NCBI GenBank assembly: GCA_913046335.1
Contig: CAJWSU010000003.1
Location: 1 to 64,000 of the forward strand
Source: TMED109 sp002684605
GTDB taxonomy: Bacteria; Pseudomonadota; Alphaproteobacteria; TMED109
Reading direction: 5' to 3'
Length of the DNA: 64,000 nt
The notes beneath the pieces are model-generated. The model was not told where the DNA came from and ran no database searches. It saw nothing but the letters and a program-made list of their open reading frames with translations. The first letter of the stretch is position 1, and each line of letters begins with the position of its first letter. Positions 26,156 through 34,270 of the stretch are shown one piece after another. Made by a program: the position numbers and the translations under genes.

Positions 26156-26204
26156 ATAATTTATTTATGTAAATAATATTTAAACCAGAAAGAAAATATA
26201 TAAA

Positions 26205-27062
26205 ATGACAAATACTATGAATATGAATCTAGAAGATTTAAAAAATTCAATTGAAAAAATATGGAATACTAAAGAAAATATATCCTCTTCTACGAAAGGT
26301 ATGGAAAGGGATGCTATAGAAGAATGTCTAAGTTTACTAGATAGCGGGAAAGTAAGAGTTAGTGAAAAAATAGAAGGTAATTGGGAAGTTAATGAATGGC
26401 TTAAGAAAGCTGTACTACTATCCTTTAGACTATGGCCCATGGAAATAATTCCTGGAGGTCCTGGCAATGGTAATTGGTGGGATAAAGTTCCTTCTAAATT
26501 TTCAAAATGGAATTCTAAAGACTTTCAAGATAATAATTTTAGAACAGTTCCAGGCTCTATAGTTAGGTATAGTGCATTTATATCTCCTGAGGCTATATTG
26601 ATGCCCTCATTTGTTAATTTAGGGGCAAGAGTTGGATCCGGTACTATGATCGATACATGGGTAACTGTAGGTTCATGTGCGCAAGTTGGAAACAACTGTC
26701 ATATATCTGGTGGAGTAGGATTAGGAGGGGTTTTAGAACCCTTACAAGCAACTCCTGTCATAATAGAAGACAACTGTTTTATAGGCGCAAGATCAGAAAT
26801 AGCAGAAGGAGTTATAGTTGAAGAAGGTGCAGTTATATCTATGGGCGTGTACATAGGTGCATCTACAAAAATTATTGATAGAAAAACAGGCGAAGTTTTT
26901 TATGGAAAAGTCCCTGCCTATTCTGTAGTTGTGCCTGGTTCCATGAAAACTACTTCGCAAAATGATGTGGACAATTTATCTCTATATTGTGCAGTAATTG
27001 TTAAAAGGGTAGATGAAAAAACACGTTCAAAAACTTCTATTAATGAACTACTTAGAGACTAA
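26205..27062 (+). CDS. dapD: Tetrahydrodipicolinate N-succinyltransferase
   Basis: Enzyme of the succinylase branch of lysine and diaminopimelate synthesis. It has an N-terminal helical domain, then a left-handed beta-helix of hexapeptide repeats (for example ISGGVGLGGVLEPLQATP near the active site), and the usual length of 285 residues. Its downstream partner dapE is found at the far right end of the window. The stop codon overlaps the convergent gpsA stop by 3 bp. Confidence 0.97.
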   Translation: MTNTMNMNLEDLKNSIEKIWNTKENISSSTKGMERDAIEECLSLLDSGKVRVSEKIEGNWEVNEWLKKAVLLSFRLWPMEIIPGGPGNGNWWDKVPSKFSKWNSKDFQDNNFRTVPGSIVRYSAFISPEAILMPSFVNLGARVGSGTMIDTWVTVGSCAQVGNNCHISGGVGLGGVLEPLQATPVIIEDNCFIGARSEIAEGVIVEEGAVISMGVYIGASTKIIDRKTGEVFYGKVPAYSVVVPGSMKTTSQNDVDNLSLYCAVIVKRVDEKTRSKTSINELLRD

Positions 27063-28054
27063 GAAAACTCTTTATTTTTTAATGGTCTATTGAGTAAAGA
27101 TGATGCTTCATCTCTAGGGTTGGCATCTTTATACAAAACTCTATATATAGAATTTAAAATAGGCGCATCAATATTTTTAGATTTTACTAAATTATAAATT
27201 GCTTTAGTAGTAAAATAACCTTCTGCAATAGTATTGTTATTATTAATTATTGTATTTAAATCTTTTGCTTGGCCTATTGCTTTACCTAAAGTAAAATTTC
27301 TAGAAACTTCACTAGTACAAGTAAGTAAAATATCTCCTACACCAGAGAGTCCAAAAATTGATTCTTTTTTTCCACCTAATGCTATACTAATTCTCACCAT
27401 TTCTGATATTGCTCTAGTCAATAAAGCTGCGCCTGCATTCTCTCCAAAATTTAAGCCCTTAACTATCCCAGAACTTATTGCATATACATTCTTAATGGCT
27501 CCTCCTAATTGAACACCTACAACATCATCACTAGGATACAGCCTAAAATTTTTAGATGATATTATATTACTTAAATCTATTGCATTTTTTATATTTTTAG
27601 ATGCTAAGACTAATGCGGCAGGCATATTGTCTGCAACTTCATGAGCAAAAGATGGACCAGACAGAATACTGTAATTAATATTGGGTAATTCAGCGTTCAT
27701 AATTTCACTTAATAAGTGTCCACTTGAAATTTCTATACCTTTAGAACAAATTATAACCTTACTATTACTTATATAATTTTTTTGTAATCTAATGATGCTT
27801 CTAAACCTTTGTACAGGTGTAACATAAAATATATAGCTGGCTAGTGCTTCAGATAAGTCTTCTGTGGCAAAAATATTTTTTTCTAAACTTATCCCTTTTA
27901 AAAAAATATCATTTTTATTTTCATTATTAATTTGAGTTACTACTTCTTTTTCTTTTGCCCAAATAATAACTTTTCCTTTACCTAACCTAGCTAAGTTATT
28001 TGCAATAGCTGTACCCCAGGCACCTGCTCCTATAACTGCGAAATCAAAACTCAT
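27059..28054 (-). CDS. gpsA: Glycerol-3-phosphate dehydrogenase [NAD(P)+]
   Basis: Makes sn-glycerol 3-phosphate from dihydroxyacetone phosphate for phospholipid synthesis. The N-terminal Rossmann motif GAGAWGTAIA is at residues 9-18, the catalytic lysine region VQLGGAIKNVYAIS and GLSGVGDILLTCTS are present, and the length is 331 residues. GGAGAG lies seven bases before the ATG, inside the end of tsaD, which it overlaps by 11 bp. The tsaD-gpsA pair is conserved in alphaproteobacteria. Confidence 0.97.
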   Translation of the reverse strand: MSFDFAVIGAGAWGTAIANNLARLGKGKVIIWAKEKEVVTQINNENKNDIFLKGISLEKNIFATEDLSEALASYIFYVTPVQRFRSIIRLQKNYISNSKVIICSKGIEISSGHLLSEIMNAELPNINYSILSGPSFAHEVADNMPAALVLASKNIKNAIDLSNIISSKNFRLYPSDDVVGVQLGGAIKNVYAISSGIVKGLNFGENAGAALLTRAISEMVRISIALGGKKESIFGLSGVGDILLTCTSEVSRNFTLGKAIGQAKDLNTIINNNNTIAEGYFTTKAIYNLVKSKNIDAPILNSIYRVLYKDANPRDEASSLLNRPLKNKEFS

Positions 28055-29075
28055 AACAATTCTCTCCTAAAGGCCATCGAGCTCTAACATCAAATGAATA
28101 ATCACTCTTATGCCCTAATAAGCTATGTTCGACTCCTGCCCATGCAATCATAGCACCATTATCTGTGCATAATTTAGGTTCAGGTATAAATAAATCAAAA
28201 CTATTTTTTTCTGCTAAATTTAGTAAAGTTTTTCTTATCATATTATTAGATGCAACGCCGCCTGAAGTAGCTAATCTTCTGTCATTGGGATAATATTCAA
28301 TATATTCTCGTATTGCATTTTTAAGACGCTCTTCTATTATTTTACAAATTGTATATTGAAAAGATGCTGCTATATCCTCTCTATCTTTCAGCGTTAATGG
28401 AGATAATTTTTCAGCTGTTTGTCTGACTGCTGTTTTTAACCCAGAGAAAGAAAAATCACAGTTATCTCTACCCTTTAAAGGGTGCGGAAGTCTAAATCTA
28501 AAAGGATCTCCATTGACTGCAATTTTTTCTATTGCCGGCCCTCCTGGATATCCCAAACCTAGCAAGCGTCCCGTCTTATCAAAAGCTTCTCCTAAAGCAT
28601 CGTCTATAGACTGGCCTAATAATTTATATTTTCCTGGTCCTTCAACTGCTAAGAACATACTGTGGCCGCCCGAAATCAATAAAAGTAAATAGGGAAACTC
28701 TAATGAATGAGAAAGTCTTGGGGTTAGAGCATGCCCATCTAAATGATTTATAGCTATAAAAGGTTTTTTTGCTGCTAAAGATATTGCTTTAGCGGTTGTC
28801 AAACCTACTAATAAACCTCCTAATAGGCCGGGGCCCGCAGTAGCAGCAATTACATCTACTTGGCTTATAGATAAATTAGCTTTATTTATAGCATCTTTAA
28901 CTACCACACTACAGTGATCAATATGACTTCTTGCTGCTAGTTCAGGAACTACACCTAAATATTTTTCATGAGTCTTTATTTGTGAATAAATAGACTCTGA
29001 TAATATTTCACGTTCCGAACTAACTACAGCAGCTGCCGTTTCATCACAACTTGTTTCAATTCCTAATACAATCAT
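28044..29075 (-). CDS. tsaD: tRNA N6-threonylcarbamoyladenosine transferase TsaD
   Basis: Catalytic subunit that transfers the threonylcarbamoyl group to A37 of ANN-reading tRNAs. It begins with the ASKHA motif LGIETSCDETAAAVV and carries the metal-binding pair in SHIDHC, the GGHSMFL loop and the late TDNGAMIAWAG. The length of 343 residues is normal. It is divergent from hemC across 61 bp. Confidence 0.97.
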   Translation of the reverse strand: MIVLGIETSCDETAAAVVSSEREILSESIYSQIKTHEKYLGVVPELAARSHIDHCSVVVKDAINKANLSISQVDVIAATAGPGLLGGLLVGLTTAKAISLAAKKPFIAINHLDGHALTPRLSHSLEFPYLLLLISGGHSMFLAVEGPGKYKLLGQSIDDALGEAFDKTGRLLGLGYPGGPAIEKIAVNGDPFRFRLPHPLKGRDNCDFSFSGLKTAVRQTAEKLSPLTLKDREDIAASFQYTICKIIEERLKNAIREYIEYYPNDRRLATSGGVASNNMIRKTLLNLAEKNSFDLFIPEPKLCTDNGAMIAWAGVEHSLLGHKSDYSFDVRARWPLGENCYEF

Positions 29076-29136
29076 AATTTTACTATATATTACTATTAAT
29101 CTTTTTTAACAGCTTAAAATGTTGTAAATATAATTA

Positions 29137-30045
29137 ATGTTAAATAAAACTAATAATATAATAAAAATAGGCACTAGAGGAAGCCCTCTAGCGTTATGGC
29201 AAGCCAAACAAGTTAGCAATAAATTACCTCATTCAAAAATCATTAAAATTAAAACTACAGGTGATACAATCATTGACCAACCCTTAGCTTCTATTGGAGG
29301 CAAAGGCCTTTTTACTAAAGAACTAGATCAAGAATTAATAAATGGTAGTATAGATATAGCCGTGCATTCTTTAAAGGATGTTCCTACTATAATTCCTAAA
29401 GAATTAAGTTTAGCCTATATATTACCAAGAGGTGCACCAGAAGATATCTTAATATCGAATTCAAACTCTAAAGATTTAATATCGTTACCTCAGAATACTA
29501 TATTAGGCACCTCTAGCCCTAGAAGATATTCACAAATTAAAAGGATACGGCCAGATATTATTATAAAATCTATTAGAGGAAACGTATCAACCAGAATAAA
29601 TAAAATCAAAGATAATGAAATATCAGCAACAATACTAGCATTAGCAGGAATTACTAGATTAAATATTGATGTGAATTACGCCGTACTAGATTATAAAGAA
29701 TGTATGCCACCGGCATCTCAAGGAATAGTAGGAATCACTTATGTTAGAACAAATGAAAACATTAAGGCTATGCTAGAATTAAATAAAAATCTACTGACGC
29801 AATATCAAGCTTTAGGAGAAAGGTCTGTCCTGAAAATTATTAACGGTGATTGCCATTCCTCGGTAGCAGTAACGTCATCAATTAATAACCAAGATATTAC
29901 AATATACGCAAAGGTATTTTCAAAAAATGGTTTAGATATGGTAGAAGCCTCTAGTTCTGGTAAAATTGAAGAGGCTAAAATCATAGGAGAAAATATAGGA
30001 CATAAACTAATAGAAAAGGGAGGTTTGAGAATACTACAGTTATGA
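29137..30045 (+). CDS. hemC: Hydroxymethylbilane synthase
   Basis: Porphobilinogen deaminase of haem synthesis. The opening IGTRGSPLALWQA, the HSLKDVP motif and the cofactor cysteine in NGDCHSSVAV identify it. The length is 302 residues. Its stop overlaps the hemD start by 4 bp, and hemD, the mitofilin-like gene and hemY follow, as in many alphaproteobacteria. This block complements the ccm genes at the left end, although it is not linked to them. Confidence 0.97.
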   Translation: MLNKTNNIIKIGTRGSPLALWQAKQVSNKLPHSKIIKIKTTGDTIIDQPLASIGGKGLFTKELDQELINGSIDIAVHSLKDVPTIIPKELSLAYILPRGAPEDILISNSNSKDLISLPQNTILGTSSPRRYSQIKRIRPDIIIKSIRGNVSTRINKIKDNEISATILALAGITRLNIDVNYAVLDYKECMPPASQGIVGITYVRTNENIKAMLELNKNLLTQYQALGERSVLKIINGDCHSSVAVTSSINNQDITIYAKVFSKNGLDMVEASSSGKIEEAKIIGENIGHKLIEKGGLRILQL

Positions 30046-30776
30046 CTACTAATAATTTAAAGTCTTACACATTAATACTCAGAGATACCGAAAGGGCATT
30101 GCCCCTCAAAGAGATTTTAGTTAAGAATAATATTAATGTTCTAATTGAGCCAATTTATGAAATAGCTTCTATTAAATATGAGCCTATTGATTTCAATAAA
30201 TATCAAGCTCTATTAATTACTAGTGCGAACACGGTCAAGATACTAGCAAAAACTAATAGTAAAGAAAAAATTAAAACAATAGAAACTTACTGTGTTGGAA
30301 AAGTAACAGAAAAGTATGCTCTAGAAGCTGGTTTCAATTGTATAAGAACTAATTCTAAATCTGGGAAAACATTGGCTGACGAAGTAATTAAAAGAGTTAA
30401 AAGTAATAATAAAAAGATATTAATAGCAGGAGTAAAGAACTTAGCTTATGACCCTATACCGAGCTTTAAAGATGCAAATATAAATGCTGAACATATTGTA
30501 GTATATAAAAAAATACCACATAAAAAATTTTCTCATTCCTGTTCGGTACTACTTACAAATAATAATATTTCAGATGTAGTAATTTATTCTCCTGAAACAG
30601 CGGCTATATTTATGCGCCTTCTCAAAGACATTGATACTATAAACATAAATGTTACATGTTTGGGTATGAAAACAAAGGCAATATTAGAAGTTAGGAATTG
30701 GAAAAAAGTTCAAGTTGTAGAAAATATAGAATTAAAAAGCTTTGCCAACAATATTATTAAGAGTAATATGAGATAG
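30042..30776 (+). CDS. hemD: Uroporphyrinogen-III synthase
   Basis: A 244-residue protein of the poorly conserved HemD family, which closes hydroxymethylbilane to uroporphyrinogen III. The LLITSANTVKIL stretch, the YCVGKVTEKYA motif and a late VVIYSPETAAIF segment match the two-lobed fold. The identification also rests on its 4-bp overlap with hemC. The ATG start is set by that overlap. Confidence 0.9.
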   Translation: MTTNNLKSYTLILRDTERALPLKEILVKNNINVLIEPIYEIASIKYEPIDFNKYQALLITSANTVKILAKTNSKEKIKTIETYCVGKVTEKYALEAGFNCIRTNSKSGKTLADEVIKRVKSNNKKILIAGVKNLAYDPIPSFKDANINAEHIVVYKKIPHKKFSHSCSVLLTNNNISDVVIYSPETAAIFMRLLKDIDTININVTCLGMKTKAILEVRNWKKVQVVENIELKSFANNIIKSNMR

Positions 30777-30796
30777 AAAACTATATTGAGAGTTGA

Positions 30797-31942
30797 ATGG
30801 AAGAAAAAAACGATAATATTTCTGTTTCTGACGCTAGTCATACATTATCATTTATAAAGTCTTTAGGTGGCGCAAAGTCTATATATAGTTTCCTTATCTC
30901 TAAAAATATCAATATTAATATAGAGTCAATATATAAATGGAAAAATAATGGTATACCGCACAGATATTTATTATATATTAAGGAATTAGCAGATAGCAAA
31001 AGTATTGATATCCCTCAAGATATTTTGCCAAATAGCTTAACTTCATCTAAGAATAAAACTGAAATAACTTCCATTAGCAATAATATTGTAAAGAAAAATA
31101 TAATACCAATGCTTTTGGTTTTATTATTCCTTTTAATTCTAATAATACAATTCCTCTACTATCAAAGTAATCATAAGTCCATAAATCAAAAATTATTAAC
31201 CCTAGAAAACTTAACTGCATTATATCAAAATAATGATTATGATAAAAAATTAGCTTCAATAAATAATTTTATAGAAAACCAAACTAGTATTAGCAAAAAT
31301 CATTCATCGGATATAAAAAATATGTCTATTACAACTATAGATAATAGAAATAAATTAAAAGATTTAGAAAAAAGTATTAGGACGTCTCTAAACAGTAAAA
31401 CTGGAACACAAAATCCTGAACTCTATAATTTTAACAGCACTTTAATATACCTCATCATATTAAAAGAAAATATTAGGTTTTCGATACCTAACTTAAGTAA
31501 TTTAGGTTTAATAAATAATTATTTCTCCCAAATTGTATTGCCAGATGAGATTACCTTGTCTCTTTTAAACTTAAATAACCTAAGTAAGGAAGAATTAAAA
31601 AGTCATAATAAATTAATGGAAGAAATTACATTTATACTAATGGATATAAATAATAAAATTAGCATAAATAAAAAAGACAACAATAAATTTGATATTTTAA
31701 CCTACTTAAAAAAGCTTATAACAATTACTAAAATAAATAATAGTGAACTTAAGAATAAAAGTATTATTGAGTCTAATATAATTAATAGTCTTAATAGTTA
31801 TAATTATGAATATATTTTGAATAAGTTTAAATCAGTAAAAAATAATAATGAGCTAAATATTTGGCTTAAAAATATTAACGATTTAAATATCTTAATTACC
31901 TCTTTAGATAATATTATTAATTGGCTCATTTATAAAGGTTAA
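30797..31942 (+). CDS. Mitofilin-like membrane protein with N-terminal HTH-like segment
   Basis: A 381-residue protein located where alphaproteobacteria carry their Mic60/mitofilin homologue, between hemD and hemY. Residues 18-70 read like a small helix-turn-helix domain (SLGGAKSIYSFLISK, then YKWKNNGIPHRYLLYIKELA). A single membrane helix follows (about 101-121), then an Asn/Lys/Ile-rich helical and coiled-coil part that would face the periplasm. The order HTH, membrane helix and coiled coil would put the HTH in the cytoplasm. Mitofilin homologues shape membranes; that role is inferred from position and layout, since the C-terminal part is divergent. GAGAG lies just before the ATG. Confidence 0.65.
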   Translation: MEEKNDNISVSDASHTLSFIKSLGGAKSIYSFLISKNININIESIYKWKNNGIPHRYLLYIKELADSKSIDIPQDILPNSLTSSKNKTEITSISNNIVKKNIIPMLLVLLFLLILIIQFLYYQSNHKSINQKLLTLENLTALYQNNDYDKKLASINNFIENQTSISKNHSSDIKNMSITTIDNRNKLKDLEKSIRTSLNSKTGTQNPELYNFNSTLIYLIILKENIRFSIPNLSNLGLINNYFSQIVLPDEITLSLLNLNNLSKEELKSHNKLMEEITFILMDINNKISINKKDNNKFDILTYLKKLITITKINNSELKNKSIIESNIINSLNSYNYEYILNKFKSVKNNNELNIWLKNINDLNILITSLDNIINWLIYKG

Positions 31943-31946
31943 TTAT

Positions 31947-33341
31947 ATGTTTAAAATATTGCTTGTCTTTCTAGTATTGACCATAACTGGCTTCATAACC
32001 ATTTGGTTAAAGGAAGACCCTGGCATTATCTCTATAGAATGGCATGGTTGGCTGATAGAATCTTCTATTCCTATTATCTGCACATTAATTTTACTTTTAG
32101 TCTCTATATTATTGATATTATTCTTTTTTATTAAGAGAATTATTTTTCTTCCAAGGACTTTACATAAAGGCTTGAATAATAGAAAAAAAATCAAAGCAGA
32201 TATTGCTATTATTAAAGCATTTGCAGCTAAGCATATGGGCGAACTAGACTTAGCAAAAAGTTATTCAAAACGAGCTAAATTTTTAGATAATACACCTTTA
32301 AAACTTCTTTTAGATTCAGAAATAAGTAATTATTACGGAAATGAAGTAGAATTGCTAGAATATCATAAAAACATGTTACAGCATCCCGAAACTCTATTAA
32401 TGAGTATAAAAAAATTAACGTTAAAAAATATTGATAACAAAGAAATAAAAAATGCACTTAAAATAATTGATATGAGTCCTAAATCTAAAAATACTCCTAA
32501 GTGGTTTTTTTATACCTCTTTACAATTAAATATTTTAGATAATAATTGGGAGCAAGTTAATAGTTGCATTAAAAATATACATAAATATACAAATACGAAT
32601 AAGAATTCATTGAAACTTATTAAAAGTAGAATATTTTTACATAAAGCATTAGTTCATAAAAAAAATGAAATTATAGAATCTCATGATGTAGATAATTCTT
32701 TAAAGTTTGATCCATCATTTCCGCCTGCTATAGTTTTAAAAGCTAAATTATTACATAAAAAAGATAAGAAATCAGCGTTAATGTATATAGAAAAATCTAT
32801 GAAAAAATATCCGCATCCTGATATTACTAACTATTTAATAAATATATTTCACAATGAATCTAAAAATAAATTATTAAATATTATTAAATCTCTAATTAAA
32901 TTAAATAATGATATATATACTAGTGCTGCCTTAGCAAAAGTAGCCTTACAAATTGAAGCATGGTCACTAGCTCGAAAGACTATTAATCTTATTTCTGAAG
33001 AAAAGTGGACTAAATACATTTATCTGATGATGGCTGAATTAGAAAAGAAAGAACATGGTGATAATAATAAATTTAAAATTTGGTACAATAAATCCAGGGA
33101 TGCTCCCTTAGATTTTACATGGGGATGCACTTCATGTTCATATATACCTGGAAAATGGGAATTAATCTGTCCTAAATGTTCAAGTCTAGATTCCATACAA
33201 TGGCAACAATTCTCTTCTTCCTCTCTAGAAGTTGAAACTGCTCCTATAAATAGTAGGCATAGTAAAATTTCCTTTGGGCTTAATGATGAAGAAGCTGCAA
33301 GAGGTATAATTAAAGAGCTAGGTACAGGAATTGATAGATAA
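31947..33341 (+). CDS. hemY: HemY-family TPR membrane protein
   Basis: Alphaproteobacterial HemY of 464 residues. Two N-terminal membrane helices (about 1-20 and 40-65) enclose WLKEDPGIISIEWHGWLIES, the HemY signature. A series of TPR-like helical repeats follows, and a zinc-ribbon-like CTSC and CPKC pair lies near the C-terminus. The protein is linked to haem gene clusters, but its biochemical role is unknown; it is not protoporphyrinogen oxidase. AAAGG lies eight bases before the ATG. It overlaps the L,D-transpeptidase frame slightly. Confidence 0.88.
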   Translation: MFKILLVFLVLTITGFITIWLKEDPGIISIEWHGWLIESSIPIICTLILLLVSILLILFFFIKRIIFLPRTLHKGLNNRKKIKADIAIIKAFAAKHMGELDLAKSYSKRAKFLDNTPLKLLLDSEISNYYGNEVELLEYHKNMLQHPETLLMSIKKLTLKNIDNKEIKNALKIIDMSPKSKNTPKWFFYTSLQLNILDNNWEQVNSCIKNIHKYTNTNKNSLKLIKSRIFLHKALVHKKNEIIESHDVDNSLKFDPSFPPAIVLKAKLLHKKDKKSALMYIEKSMKKYPHPDITNYLINIFHNESKNKLLNIIKSLIKLNNDIYTSAALAKVALQIEAWSLARKTINLISEEKWTKYIYLMMAELEKKEHGDNNKFKIWYNKSRDAPLDFTWGCTSCSYIPGKWELICPKCSSLDSIQWQQFSSSSLEVETAPINSRHSKISFGLNDEEAARGIIKELGTGIDR

Positions 33342-33345
33342 AACC

Positions 33346-33819
33346 ATGATAAAAATAGTTATATTATTTTATTTTTATATTTTTATATTTGTTGCTAATG
33401 CCAATGAAAATATTGATATGATATTAGTAGATAAGTCTTTGAGAACCTTACAAATAATACAAAAAGGAACTATAATTGAAACTTTTTCTATAGATTTAGG
33501 TTTTGATCCTATTGGGCATAAACATTTTAAAGGTGATGGTAAAACTCCCGAAGGATTATACTATATAAGTAAAAAATCTACGAAAAGTGATTTTCATCTG
33601 TCTTTACAAATTTCTTATCCTAATAAATGGGACCAAAGAAATGCAAGAAATTTTAATAGAAATGCAGGTGATTATATAATGATACATGGAGAGCCTAATA
33701 AAAAGAGCAGGGCAGGAAAGAAAGATTGGACTAATGGTTGTATAGCTCTTTCAAATAAAGACATTGAAAAATTATATAAATTAGTTTTATACGAAACTCC
33801 TATCTATATAAAAAAATAA
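33346..33819 (+). CDS. L,D-transpeptidase (YkuD-fold) family protein
   Basis: A 157-residue exported protein. A hydrophobic signal peptide (about residues 1-20) is followed by a YkuD domain with the histidine in MIHGEPN and the catalytic cysteine in DWTNGCIAL, the family's HxG...[ST]xGC pattern. Such enzymes form 3-3 cross-links or attach proteins to peptidoglycan. I prefer the ATG at 33346, which gives a clean signal peptide, to the upstream TTG at 33331. It is the last gene of the plus-strand group and is convergent with the VOC gene, with only 4 bp between them. Confidence 0.85.
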   Translation: MIKIVILFYFYIFIFVANANENIDMILVDKSLRTLQIIQKGTIIETFSIDLGFDPIGHKHFKGDGKTPEGLYYISKKSTKSDFHLSLQISYPNKWDQRNARNFNRNAGDYIMIHGEPNKKSRAGKKDWTNGCIALSNKDIEKLYKLVLYETPIYIKK

Positions 33820-33823
33820 TAAA

Positions 33824-34249
33824 TTATTTTGCAAAAATCATATTCTTATCTTTAAAGGATTTCAACTCTATACCATTAAATGATGGGTCAACTATAAACA
33901 AAGTTGCTTGTTCTCCTGATTTATTTTTGAAGCGTATATAAGGCTCAATAATAAATTGAGCTTTATTTTTAATCAGTTTGTCTTTTGCTATATGCCAGTC
34001 ATCCCAATCCATTATTAACCCAAAGTGTCTTACTGGAACACTCTGACCATCAACTTTATTATTATTTATAACATCGCACGAACTAGGAGATAAATGTGCT
34101 GTAATTTGGTGTCCGTAAAAGTTAAAATCTATCCATTTGTTGCTAGTTCTTCCAACGGAACAACCTAGATAGTTAGTATAAAAAAATTTAGTTTCTAATA
34201 AATTTTTTACAGGAAAAGCTAAATGAAAAGGTGGAAAACTATTGTTCAT
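33824..34249 (-). CDS. VOC-family (glyoxalase/bleomycin-resistance fold) protein
   Basis: A 141-residue protein beginning with FHLAFPVKNL, the first beta strand and metal-ligand position of the vicinal oxygen chelate fold. It ends with TLFIVDPSFNGIELKSF, where the DPxGNxIE-like motif carries the last ligand. It is of the dioxygenase-like extradiol subgroup, but the substrate is unknown. It lies 21 bp after the penicillin-binding protein gene. Confidence 0.82.
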   Translation of the reverse strand: MNNSFPPFHLAFPVKNLLETKFFYTNYLGCSVGRTSNKWIDFNFYGHQITAHLSPSSCDVINNNKVDGQSVPVRHFGLIMDWDDWHIAKDKLIKNKAQFIIEPYIRFKNKSGEQATLFIVDPSFNGIELKSFKDKNMIFAK

Positions 34250-34270
34250 AAAATAATCTTTCTGTTAATA

